Shown: positions 1 through 7,467 of the stretch, in pieces | How the letters are laid out: each line of letters begins with the position of its first letter | Position numbering within the stretch: the first letter of the stretch is position 1 | Source of the DNA: GCA-020348445 sp965372465 | Lineage (GTDB): Archaea; Thermoplasmatota; Thermoplasmata; GCA-020350865 | Reading direction: 5' to 3' | DNA: 16,242 nucleotides | Assembly: GCA_965372465.1 (NCBI GenBank) | Contig: CBDVCK010000053.1 | Coordinates: 1-16,242, forward strand | Position numbers and translations under genes: made by a program | The notes under the pieces: generated by a model | What the model was told of the DNA's origin: nothing | The model's database searches: none | Seen by the model: only the letters and a program-made list of their open reading frames with translations

Positions 1-266
1 GGAAAGGCGAACTTAACAGCACCTCTGCAGGAAAATATATCTCATTGTTCGAGGAGTGGGAGGATATCTTCGGTGTTGCATTCATTGTAAAAAGAGAAGA
101 GGAACTGACAGTGGAACAACAAAAGTTGATACAGGAAAGGGAAGAGGCCAGATCAAAAAAAGACTGGGCACGGGCAGACGAGATAAGGGATGAGCTCAAA
201 GCCCAGGGAATAATTCTCGAAGACAGCGGGTCCGGTACCGTCTGGAAAAAGGTAAAATCAGATTAA
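1..266 (+). CDS. cysS: Cysteinyl-tRNA synthetase, C-terminal fragment (5' end outside window)
   Basis: CysRS charges tRNA-Cys with cysteine in the cytoplasm. The reading frame is open from base 3 with no true start inside the window, so this is the last 87 or so residues of a protein that is usually about 450-500 residues long. The visible part matches the C-terminal helical tail of CysRS. It has an acidic/basic helix containing REEARSKKDWARADEIRDEL, the typical 'R..AR..KDW..AD.IRD.L...G' pattern, followed by a short 'GI.LEDS..GT.WK' ending. An internal TTG at 45 is not a plausible start because the similarity continues upstream of it. The stop codon shares the four bases TTAA (263-266) with the stop of the oppositely directed 94-residue gene. 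Identification from the tail alone is good but not absolute. Confidence 0.88.
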   Translation, partial: KGELNSTSAGKYISLFEEWEDIFGVAFIVKREEELTVEQQKLIQEREEARSKKDWARADEIRDELKAQGIILEDSGSGTVWKKVKSD

Positions 267-547
267 CCTTCCTGCATGTATTTTTCAAGCTGTGCAAGAT
301 ACGAAGCTCTCAGCATGGATTTGTCCACGCGATTGATATAGGATGCCTGGACCATGGAGATGTAGAGCGTGTACTTCCCGATTTTTGTCTTAAGATCGCT
401 TGGTTTGGGTTTCTTCATTGTGGTTGGCAGTATCTCTGAGCCAAAGCACGAAGTGCACACGCGGTAGTCCTGTTTATGCTCGTTTATGTAGTTGATGATC
501 TCGGGGTCGACCTCGATGTTCTTGTTGGTTGTGACCTGAACCTGCAT
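263..547 (-). CDS. Small conserved-looking CxxC protein of unknown function
   Basis: I do not recognise this 94-residue protein. It has no signal peptide or membrane span. A single CxxC (CTSC, about residues 31-34) lies in a region followed by a Lys/Pro-rich stretch (KKPKPSDLK) and a helical C-terminus. One CxxC pair could bind a metal only as a dimer, or act as a redox pair. The gene is very likely real: its ATG follows a strong Shine-Dalgarno sequence, AGGTGAT (553-559 on the opposite strand), which overlaps the stop codon of the enoyl-CoA hydratase gene just upstream. The 6-bp gap implies translation coupled to that gene. Its end overlaps the cysS stop by 4 bp. Function cannot be inferred beyond likely co-expression with the hydratase. 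Confidence 0.72.
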   Translation of the reverse strand: MQVQVTTNKNIEVDPEIINYINEHKQDYRVCTSCFGSEILPTTMKKPKPSDLKTKIGKYTLYISMVQASYINRVDKSMLRASYLAQLEKYMQEG

Positions 548-553
548 CTGTCA

Positions 554-1336
554 TCACCTGTCCTTGAAGTTGGGTTTTCGCTTCTCCAAGAATGCAGTAA
601 GTCCCTCATCCTTGTCTTCAGTGGAAAAGGCAAGGCCCTGGGTTTCTGCCTCGTAGGCAAGACCCTTATCCAGGGGCACGTTCAGACCTGCGTTTATTGC
701 GGATTTCACAAGACGGATTGCGATCTGCCCGTTCTTGAGAATTCTTTGGGCCAGGGTTTTGGCCTCATCCATTAGGTTCTCAGGAGGTACGACCTTGTTC
801 ACTAGACCGATTCTTGCTGCCTCGTTTGCGTCTATCATATCCCCTGTGAAGATCAGCTCTTTTGCCCTTGCAGAGCCTACGAGCCTGGGCAGTCTCTGGG
901 TTCCCCCGAAGCCCGGGTGAATACCCAAAGAGACCTCTGGCAGGCCGAACTTCGCTTTTTCCGAGGCAAGTATCATATCGCAGGACAGTGCAAGCTCGCA
1001 TCCCCCGCCAAGTGCGAAACCGTTTACTGCAGCAATTGTGGGCTTGCCCAGGTTGTCGATGTCGTTGAACACGCTCTGCCCGAAGTGCATGAACTGCCGC
1101 GCCTCAAGCGGGGTCATGTCCTTCATCTCCTTGATGTCGGCACCTGCGACAAAGGATTTTTCCCCTGCACCTGTGATGATTATAACGCCTACCTCGGGGT
1201 CCTCACCAAGGGATTTCACTGCGGTTTTCAGATCGGTAAGTGTCTCGTGGTTCAGGGCGTTAAGAGCCTTGGGTCTGTTCATTGAGATAATGCCTATGCT
1301 GTTTGCTTTTTCTACAATTACATTGTTCAATTCCAT
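554..1336 (-). CDS. Enoyl-CoA hydratase/isomerase (crotonase family)
   Basis: This 260-residue protein has the full length of a single-domain crotonase. The family hydrates 2-enoyl-CoA to 3-hydroxyacyl-CoA in the cytoplasm during fatty-acid or amino-acid-derived acyl-CoA breakdown. The oxyanion-hole segment AGADIKEM (about 64-71) and the core NGFALGGGCELALSCD (105-120) are present. Both catalytic glutamates of true hydratases are visible: Glu114 in GGGCEL and Glu134 in FGLPEV. This argues for hydratase rather than isomerase or hydrolase activity, with crotonyl-CoA hydratase a good guess. The ATG follows GGGGAGG (1345-1351, minus strand). A TATA-like sequence at 1410-1420 on the minus strand suggests its own promoter. 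The 94-residue gene lies 6 bp downstream. No thiolase or acyl-CoA dehydrogenase is next to it, so the exact pathway is open. Confidence 0.93.
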   Translation of the reverse strand: MELNNVIVEKANSIGIISMNRPKALNALNHETLTDLKTAVKSLGEDPEVGVIIITGAGEKSFVAGADIKEMKDMTPLEARQFMHFGQSVFNDIDNLGKPTIAAVNGFALGGGCELALSCDMILASEKAKFGLPEVSLGIHPGFGGTQRLPRLVGSARAKELIFTGDMIDANEAARIGLVNKVVPPENLMDEAKTLAQRILKNGQIAIRLVKSAINAGLNVPLDKGLAYEAETQGLAFSTEDKDEGLTAFLEKRKPNFKDR

Positions 1337-1426
1337 TTTTTATTCCTCCCCTTTCTTTTTGAGTTAAGTAACACTGTCGAAATAGCGATTGGGGTATTTT
1401 TGTTTTTTTCCTATAAATTTGAGGTA

Positions 1427-3406
1427 TTATTCCTCTTTGTAGTAATATTCGTATTCAACCAATAGTTCCCAGTCGTTGCCGTCATCAGTGAATCCGATTG
1501 GCCCACTTGAGAAGAATTCACCGCAGTCGCCGCATTGGATTGTGACATTATAGGTTCCGGTTCCGTTGAGATAGGGGTCGATGTCCGGGTCAAATTCCAT
1601 TGTCAGAACCACTTCCCCCTGTTCGCCGTGGGCATTGGCCTCGGGTCCTTCTCTTTCTTCGCGGCCGTCTGGAGCTTGGGCCCTGAGGGAGAATGAATCC
1701 GGCTCGTTCTCGTAGGTTCGGGGGCCGTATACGATGTCATCCTCGTCTGTCCAGGTTAAGGTGAAAGTGATGGAAAGGACATTCTCAGCGTCTACGTCCA
1801 TAGTCTCAATTGTGTCCGTGTTTTCATTTGCGTGGCCTGCACGGGTGGTTGGGTCACCATCTCTTATTTCGTAAGTTGTCCAGTCTGTTAGGGATGGGCC
1901 GTCGTCATCGTCGTCATCACCAAAATAAGTATCAGTCCCACCTACATATCCGACGCCGATTACGATTGGTATGAACATTAGTGCGATTGCAGCAGTTGTT
2001 ACCTTTGTCCACATACTGGTATCCTCTTTGAATGTGGGATCCTCTTCCTTAGCAAGTTTGTTTATCCATCGATTGTATAGAATAAAGCTGGCAAAAGTTA
2101 AAATCCCTACAGCTACTATTAATGTTCCAAATAATTTTGGCATATGTGAATTCTCAACAAAAGATGAGTACCATATACCCATGATTGCAGGACCCAAAAC
2201 AATTCCAACACCTGTTGAGATAAAGATCGCTCCCATGTAAATTGCAACCTTATCTTTTGGTGCGATCTTAGAAGTATATGCGATAAAGCCCGGATGCACT
2301 ATAAATTCACCAATTGAATAAATTATTATCCCAGTAACAAACAGAGCTTCTGTATTACTTCCAAATGTGAGAAGAACTCCGATACAATAGATTATTATTC
2401 CAACCATCATCACATTCAGTGATTTGTACCTCTCCATGAACTTTGCTAAACCAGGACCAACAACAATGATTGTACCCGGATTTATTATAGCCAGCCATTG
2501 AATAGTAAACCATCCTGGCATTCTATTGAAGTCATTCATATAAAGAGGGAGAAAGCTGTGGTTTACAGCATACATGAACCAGAAACCTGCATATATAATG
2601 AGTAAAGTTCTGAATTTTTTATCATGAAGGGCGGGCATTATTTTTTTAAATGCTTGGGGAACGCTTAGATCCCGCTGCGGTTCAATGGGATTTTTATAAA
2701 AGAGAAGTAAGATTGCCACGTTGACAGAAATTAATATCCCAGATACAATGAATATGTAATAATAGCTATCCTTTGTTGGGAATGCAAATCCTAGAAAGAG
2801 TGGAAAAATAAAAGCCCCGAAATTAATGAACCAGTAATATAGTGAATATGCCAGATTACGTTGCTTGGCTTTAGTCACATGGGCAATGGTTGCTGAAATT
2901 AAGGGTTTGAAAGTCCCTGCTCCAAATCCCATTAAAAGTAATGCAATCACAAAAAGCCACATTTGGCCTGCTCTTAAAGTAGAGGTCATAAAATATCCGG
3001 ATATCAGTAATCCAAATGAGGCCATTATCACCTGTCTGTATCCGAATTTCTCAGCAATTGCTGATGCAAATAAAGGCCAAAAGTACGAGAAGAAAAGTAA
3101 CAAAGAGAACAAAAGGCCAATTGTAACAGCATTAATGCCTAGATTATCCGCCATATGGACCGACATCACGGCAAGCATTCCGTAATAGGCGCCTCTCTCA
3201 AACAATTCTAATGTATCCGCAATCCAGTATAATTTCGGAAATTGGCTAAAAAACCCCTTCTTCTCCTCGCCCGGTCCTTGTGGAGGTCCCACAACCTCTG
3301 GGGGTGCTACTTTTTTCGGCTCCTCTACAACCTCAGCCTCGACAATCTCAGGCTCCTCAATTGCCTTGACTTCGTATTCGTTGTCTGGCTTGTCCTCTTC
3401 GTCCAT
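1427..3406 (-). CDS. POT/PTR2-family oligopeptide transporter with an extra membrane span and acidic outer domain
   Basis: This is a 659-residue proton-coupled transporter of the major facilitator superfamily. The POT proton-coupling motif ExxERxxYY is present (Glu67, Glu70, Arg71, Tyr74, Tyr75), although the usual Phe after the Arg is Gly. FGAGTFKPLISA (161-172) and YYWFINFGAFIFPLFLG (190-206) match the PTR2 signatures. About 12 membrane spans lie between residues 60 and 447. Two parts are unusual. The first is a 50-residue Glu/Pro/Val-rich cytoplasmic N-tail. The second is a 13th span (about 471-490) followed by six consecutive Asp (497-502) and a roughly 150-residue acidic domain, which topology would place outside the cell. 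That domain looks beta-rich and holds a CGDC pair (625-628) and a Tyr-rich end. Start: ATG with GGGGAGAG at 3413-3420 (minus strand). The likely role is di/tripeptide uptake; the C-terminal domain is unidentified. Confidence 0.88.
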   Translation of the reverse strand: MDEEDKPDNEYEVKAIEEPEIVEAEVVEEPKKVAPPEVVGPPQGPGEEKKGFFSQFPKLYWIADTLELFERGAYYGMLAVMSVHMADNLGINAVTIGLLFSLLLFFSYFWPLFASAIAEKFGYRQVIMASFGLLISGYFMTSTLRAGQMWLFVIALLLMGFGAGTFKPLISATIAHVTKAKQRNLAYSLYYWFINFGAFIFPLFLGFAFPTKDSYYYIFIVSGILISVNVAILLLFYKNPIEPQRDLSVPQAFKKIMPALHDKKFRTLLIIYAGFWFMYAVNHSFLPLYMNDFNRMPGWFTIQWLAIINPGTIIVVGPGLAKFMERYKSLNVMMVGIIIYCIGVLLTFGSNTEALFVTGIIIYSIGEFIVHPGFIAYTSKIAPKDKVAIYMGAIFISTGVGIVLGPAIMGIWYSSFVENSHMPKLFGTLIVAVGILTFASFILYNRWINKLAKEEDPTFKEDTSMWTKVTTAAIALMFIPIVIGVGYVGGTDTYFGDDDDDDGPSLTDWTTYEIRDGDPTTRAGHANENTDTIETMDVDAENVLSITFTLTWTDEDDIVYGPRTYENEPDSFSLRAQAPDGREEREGPEANAHGEQGEVVLTMEFDPDIDPYLNGTGTYNVTIQCGDCGEFFSSGPIGFTDDGNDWELLVEYEYYYKEE

Positions 3407-3483
3407 TCAATGCTCTCCCCGTAACGTCAAAAGTCCCCATAGGTATTATCTGGGTAACACAATCTACGATTTATCTTTTCCCC

Positions 3484-5478
3484 TCACGCCTGGTTCTCAT
3501 CAAGCACCTTGGCAACAGTAGGAAAGAGCCTCAGGTCAGTATGCGGTAAAAACATGGCTGACGTGAACTCGTTGTAGAACATGTTGTTCACTGAAAGTTC
3601 GATATAGGTCATCATCTTGTAGACCCTTTCAGCCTCCTCCCGCATATCCTGGGAAAGCAAAGCAAGCCTGGCTCCCCCCAAAGATCCGTTTCCAATGAAA
3701 TCGTACTTCTCAAGAGGCTCGTCAGGGAACAGACCCAGCAAAATCGCCTTCTTCAAATCAATGTAATTCCCGAATCCCCCGGCTACATATATCTTGGAAA
3801 GGTCGGAAAAGGAATAATCCATGCTCTTGAGCAGAACCGAGCAGCTTGCATAGACCGCAGCCTTAGTCCTGATGATGTTCTTGATGTCAGCTTCTGTGAT
3901 AATTATATCCTTGCCTTTGGCCTCCTGCATCTCGATTTCGCCGTCCTCCCTTCTCACTGCTATCATGTCCCTGCCCAAAGCTGTTTCATCTGACCAGACC
4001 ACAACGAACTCCTTTCCTTCGTCCCCATGCCTGATTCTTTGTGTGGGGATCTCGTTTATATTGCCGCCCTTATCGATTATACCGTGGGTGAACATCTCTG
4101 CCAGAAGGTCGATTAAACCTGAGCCGCAAAGTCCTTTTGGCTTGACATCTCCAATGGTCTTGTAAAAGACCTTGATATCCTTGATATCACTGCTTTCACA
4201 GGGTAGTACATTCAGGGCCACCTTTTCTATGGCACCAAAGGAAGCCCGCATTCCGTGCTGCACCTCCCCACCTTCAAAGGCAGGACCTGCGGAGCAGGAG
4301 CATGAGGCCAGCCAGTCCTTGTTTCCGATCACTGCTTCGCCATTTGTCCCAACATCGATTAGAAGTGAGAGCTCCTCTTTTACGCTCATGCCCGAAGCAA
4401 GGATATCGGCTGTGATATCTCCACCAACGTAGCTGCTTCTGCAGGGCAGCAGGTAGACAACAGCCTCGGGATTCACCTCTATACCCAGCTCATTCGCCCT
4501 CATTGTGGGAATCATACTGGCAGTCGGGATATACGGCTCGAGCCTGATATGCTCCGGGTTCAGGGATAAAAAGAGATGGCTCATTGTCGTGTTACCGGCT
4601 GCAACGATACCTGATATCTCCTCTTTGCATGTACCATACTCGATTCCCCGTCTGCACAGATCGTCATCAAGTGTCAGTTTCTCGATAAGGAAGTTGACGG
4701 TCTCGATTATCAGCTTGTTCAGTTTGGCAAGACCTCCATCCTCCTCCTCGGCGTAATTTATCCTGGCAAGCACATCCTCGCCGCACACGATCTGTTTGTT
4801 GTAGTTGGATTTTGTTGATATAACCTCCCCCGAATTCAGATCGATTAGGGAGACCACCACAGTTGTGGTTCCGATATCAACTGCCAGGCCGAAGTGCTTT
4901 TTTACAGCATCCTTGGAGCCAATGTAGGTGATTTCGTTCTTGCCGTTTATCTCGGCAACTGTAACGCTCACATCCCATAGGTTCTCGCGTAACATCTTGG
5001 CCGTATCTCTCAGAAGCCCAAGGCCGATTCTCGGGTCTCTGATGCGTTCATCCGAAAGGCTCTTTTTAATGCGCTCCAGATCGCTCAGGTTGTCCTCGAG
5101 ACTGGGTACGGGAAGCGTCAATCTGAATTTTCTTGTAAGTGGTGTGATAATCTTAAGAGCTACCCCTTCCGAGCTTTCCAGGATCTGATGTTTTGCAGCC
5201 CTTGAAATCTCGGGTATGAAGATCTCCACATCCCCCATCACTGCGGTCTCGCAGGCCAGGTGGAAATCGTTCTTTTTCTCCTCAGGGGAAAGCAACTCGG
5301 AATCCCTTGCCGAGACATCGCCTTTTATCTGCACCTTGCATTTTCCACACTTCCCCATGCCCCCGCAAACCGAATTTATGAAAACATCGGCGGCAACAGC
5401 TGCGTTTAAGACGGTGTCCCCGGTTTGAACTGTAGCGCTCTTGTTATCAGGTTGAAACGTAACCACACAATCTGCCAT
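3484..5478 (-). CDS. [2Fe-2S] ferredoxin/ASKHA ATPase, RACo-type corrinoid-protein reductive activase
   Basis: This 664-residue protein has the architecture of the reductive activators that use ATP to return inactive Co(II) corrinoid proteins to Co(I). The N-terminal domain is a plant-type ferredoxin with Cys38, Cys44, Cys47 and Cys76 as cluster ligands (motif C-x5-C-x2-C, then LAC). A linker leads to the ASKHA-fold domain with phosphate-binding DIGTTT (201-206), AAGNTTM (293-299), DVGTNGE (375-381), SAGPAFEGG (396-404) and a late VAGGFGNYID. The family comprises bacterial RACo and methanogen RamA; RamA carries its iron-sulphur clusters at the C-terminus, so this protein resembles the bacterial layout. 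Its partner would be a corrinoid methyltransferase, but none is in the window. The gene has a 94-bp gap upstream and a 77-bp gap downstream. Start: ATG; only a weak ribosome site (AGGGCGAAG) precedes it. Confidence 0.87.
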   Translation of the reverse strand: MADCVVTFQPDNKSATVQTGDTVLNAAVAADVFINSVCGGMGKCGKCKVQIKGDVSARDSELLSPEEKKNDFHLACETAVMGDVEIFIPEISRAAKHQILESSEGVALKIITPLTRKFRLTLPVPSLEDNLSDLERIKKSLSDERIRDPRIGLGLLRDTAKMLRENLWDVSVTVAEINGKNEITYIGSKDAVKKHFGLAVDIGTTTVVVSLIDLNSGEVISTKSNYNKQIVCGEDVLARINYAEEEDGGLAKLNKLIIETVNFLIEKLTLDDDLCRRGIEYGTCKEEISGIVAAGNTTMSHLFLSLNPEHIRLEPYIPTASMIPTMRANELGIEVNPEAVVYLLPCRSSYVGGDITADILASGMSVKEELSLLIDVGTNGEAVIGNKDWLASCSCSAGPAFEGGEVQHGMRASFGAIEKVALNVLPCESSDIKDIKVFYKTIGDVKPKGLCGSGLIDLLAEMFTHGIIDKGGNINEIPTQRIRHGDEGKEFVVVWSDETALGRDMIAVRREDGEIEMQEAKGKDIIITEADIKNIIRTKAAVYASCSVLLKSMDYSFSDLSKIYVAGGFGNYIDLKKAILLGLFPDEPLEKYDFIGNGSLGGARLALLSQDMREEAERVYKMMTYIELSVNNMFYNEFTSAMFLPHTDLRLFPTVAKVLDENQA

Positions 5479-5572
5479 ATCTTCGCCCTGTCTAAACTAT
5501 ACGGATTGATAAGATAAAATGTTTTTGCATGAAAGGAAGTTTACAAACGTCCTCCGATAATCGAGGTGATCA

Positions 5573-6394
5573 TTAAGAATTATTCTCCTTCGCAATCAGT
5601 CTCTCTATCTTCTTTGTCAGATCGTACGCACCTGAAATCACATTCCCCTCTGCAATTATTTTTTCGTCCTCTACCTTGACCTTCCCATCTGCAAACTCCT
5701 TGATAGTCTGTATTATCAAGGGGAGTTCCCGTTTAACCCCTTCCTTGCGAATTTCAGAAAAGAGAGACTCGCTCTCTCCTTCTTCTTTTATGATATCCTC
5801 CAGGCTCTTCTTCTTTAGCTTATTCTCCATATCCTCCCAGAGAGCATCGAACTTGCCACATCGAATGGGAAATGTACAGTATGTGATGGGAGGACCGCGG
5901 TCCAGTATCTCGGTTACATGATGCATCATAACACCGGTTCTTTCTCCCCTATCTGAAATGAGTTTCCAAATAACCTCCTGCCACGTGCCTGTGGGCCCTT
6001 GCGGCTCGGCGGGATGCAGGTTGATTATGGTGTATTTTTTACAAATCTCGTCTCCTGTGATGAGCATGTAACCTGCCAGAACACATAGATCAGGATTATA
6101 GGTTTCAAGGCGTTTCAGGATCTCTCTATCGTATGCCCTCCTCCATTCTTTAACATCCTTTATCCTCATCTCGGGCTCGAAGTATTTGGATGAGAAATTC
6201 ACGCAATCTATTCCGTAGCCATCAACAAGCTCGAAGAAACCATCTGTTTCGGGATCCTGGCCCATGTTCCTGTTGATGTACACGAACTGGATTTCACAGG
6301 GAATAAAACCGCTTTGAATGGAATCCCAGACCACCTTAAGAAGCTCTCTTGCAGCCTCATCTCTTCCTGACGAGAACCATCCGATTTTATACAA
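5573..6394 (-). CDS. PurN-like formyltransferase-fold protein
   Basis: This is a formyltransferase of the GAR/Met-tRNA transformylase fold, which typically passes a formyl group from N10-formyl-tetrahydrofolate to an amine. With the start used here the protein has 273 residues. The N-terminal strand YKIGWFSSGRDEAA corresponds to the PurN start. The catalytic triad of the family is intact: Asn125 and His127 in NLHPAE, and Asp165 in ILDRGPPI. The stretch TGVMMHHVTEILDRGPPIT matches PurN closely, and a later segment ending in EFADGKV resembles the PurN C-terminal helix. Insertions and the NLHPAEPQGPTG segment differ from standard PurN, so the acceptor may not be GAR. The TTG at 6394 is preferred: it follows GAGGGGG at a sensible distance, starts at the conserved fold, and leaves 87 bp for divergent promoters. 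A TTG at 6451 with GGGGAGG upstream would add 19 residues. Confidence 0.75.
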   Translation of the reverse strand: MYKIGWFSSGRDEAARELLKVVWDSIQSGFIPCEIQFVYINRNMGQDPETDGFFELVDGYGIDCVNFSSKYFEPEMRIKDVKEWRRAYDREILKRLETYNPDLCVLAGYMLITGDEICKKYTIINLHPAEPQGPTGTWQEVIWKLISDRGERTGVMMHHVTEILDRGPPITYCTFPIRCGKFDALWEDMENKLKKKSLEDIIKEEGESESLFSEIRKEGVKRELPLIIQTIKEFADGKVKVEDEKIIAEGNVISGAYDLTKKIERLIAKENNS

Positions 6395-6429
6395 GCCAAT
6401 ACCCCCTCGCGGTTTGGATAGGCAAATAT

Positions 6430-6481
6430 CTCTAATAAACCTTTTTACCAATCAAATGTATCCTCCCCGGGGGATATATAT
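6430..6481. promoter_or_regulatory. Divergent promoter region between the formyltransferase and HAD genes
   Basis: The block CTAATAAACC (6432-6441) reads as TTTATTAG on the opposite strand, so one A/T-rich site could serve as a TATA element in both directions. Rightward it lies about 45 bp before the HAD ATG. Leftward it lies about 40 bp before the TTG at 6394. The sequence tcctccccggggga (6461-6474) contains a Shine-Dalgarno-like run on each strand around a CCCCGGGG palindrome. These are positional inferences; no start site has been mapped. Confidence 0.35.
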
Positions 6482-7462
6482 ATGCCCAATGTGATATGCT
6501 TTGATTTGGAGGGACCGCTGTCCCCGCAGGATAATGCGTATGAATTGATGGGCCTATTTGAAAACGGTCTGAGGATATTCGAGACAATCAGTAAATACGA
6601 CGACCTTCTAGCCCTTGAAGGAAGGGAAGGATACGAGGCAGGAGACACATTGGCTCTGATTGCACCTTTCCTCGTATACCATAAAATTGCAGAGGAGAAT
6701 ATTGCAGAGGTGAGCAAGAAGGCCATGCTGGTCTCCGGTGCTAAAGAGCTTATATCGGATCTTCAGATCAGGGGATGGGAGGTCTACATCATATCCACAA
6801 GCTACGAGCAGCATGCCCATAATATCGGAGAGCAGTTGGGAGTAACAAAAGACAAAATCTACTGCACAAGGTTTCCTTTGGACAAATACATCGAGGAATT
6901 CGAGGGTCAGGACACATCCATTATTGCAGATGCGGAATCGGAAATTCTGGAGATGTACCCCCCCATAAACGACATGAAGGTCAAGATGAGGCTTGACAGG
7001 TTCTTTTTCAATGATATGCCAAAAACTCCTTTTGGTAAAGTGATGCATGAGATGGAGGTGGTGGGGGGAGCGCGCAAGGTCAAAGCCGCCCAGGGCATTG
7101 CCAGGAAGCACGAAATCAATTTGGAGGATATGGTGGTTGTAGGTGACAGTATCACGGATTTCAAGATGCTGCAGAGTGTTAACGAGGCAAAAGGATTGGC
7201 TGTTGCCTTCAATGCAAACCAGTATGCAATACCCTATGCAACCATTGGATTGGCCACCACAAATATGATGGACCTTTTGGAGATACTCATGCAGTGGAAG
7301 GAGAATGGAAGGGAAGGTCTTATTTCGGCATTTTCCGAGCAAAAAAATAAAAAAGAGCCCTACATACATGTTCTCCTGGGAAAAGAGAAGTTCGATGATG
7401 TGATTTCAATTCACAAAGAGGTAAGGAATATGGTTCGGGGCAGAGCTGCAAAGCTGGGGTAG
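6482..7462 (+). CDS. HAD-superfamily phosphatase, EhaR-like (COG4030 type)
   Basis: This 326-residue protein belongs to the archaeal HAD family annotated as energy-converting hydrogenase A subunit R. The name comes from gene neighbourhood in methanogens, and the biochemical role is unknown. HAD motif I is FDLEGPL with nucleophile Asp8; the usual second Asp is Glu10. Motif II is STS (105-107), the motif III lysine is probably Lys199 or Lys201 in GARKVKAAQG, and motif IV is GDSITD (221-226). Hallmarks of the family are DNAYELMGLFENG, ISKYDD, GDTLALIAPFL and ISTSYEQ. No Eha hydrogenase gene is in the window, so the protein probably acts as a stand-alone small-molecule phosphatase. The PfkB kinase starts 5 bp downstream, implying an operon and perhaps a shared substrate pathway. 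The ATG follows TATATAT, and the ribosome site is weak. Confidence 0.83.
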   Translation: MPNVICFDLEGPLSPQDNAYELMGLFENGLRIFETISKYDDLLALEGREGYEAGDTLALIAPFLVYHKIAEENIAEVSKKAMLVSGAKELISDLQIRGWEVYIISTSYEQHAHNIGEQLGVTKDKIYCTRFPLDKYIEEFEGQDTSIIADAESEILEMYPPINDMKVKMRLDRFFFNDMPKTPFGKVMHEMEVVGGARKVKAAQGIARKHEINLEDMVVVGDSITDFKMLQSVNEAKGLAVAFNANQYAIPYATIGLATTNMMDLLEILMQWKENGREGLISAFSEQKNKKEPYIHVLLGKEKFDDVISIHKEVRNMVRGRAAKLG

Positions 7463-7467
7463 ACAAC

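Noticed and set aside
476..1367. Several rightward reading frames opposite the enoyl-CoA hydratase gene.
   Set aside because: They are mirror frames of a clear crotonase gene, lack recognisable domains and have no convincing ribosome sites.
1895..1920. GTC/ATC microsatellite-like repeat as a possible slippage site.
   Set aside because: It encodes the six-Asp linker in frame and is short; nothing shows that it varies.
6608..7369. A 253-codon leftward open frame opposite the HAD gene.
   Set aside because: It has no family features and lies wholly within the well-supported HAD coding sequence; its length reflects that gene's codon bias.
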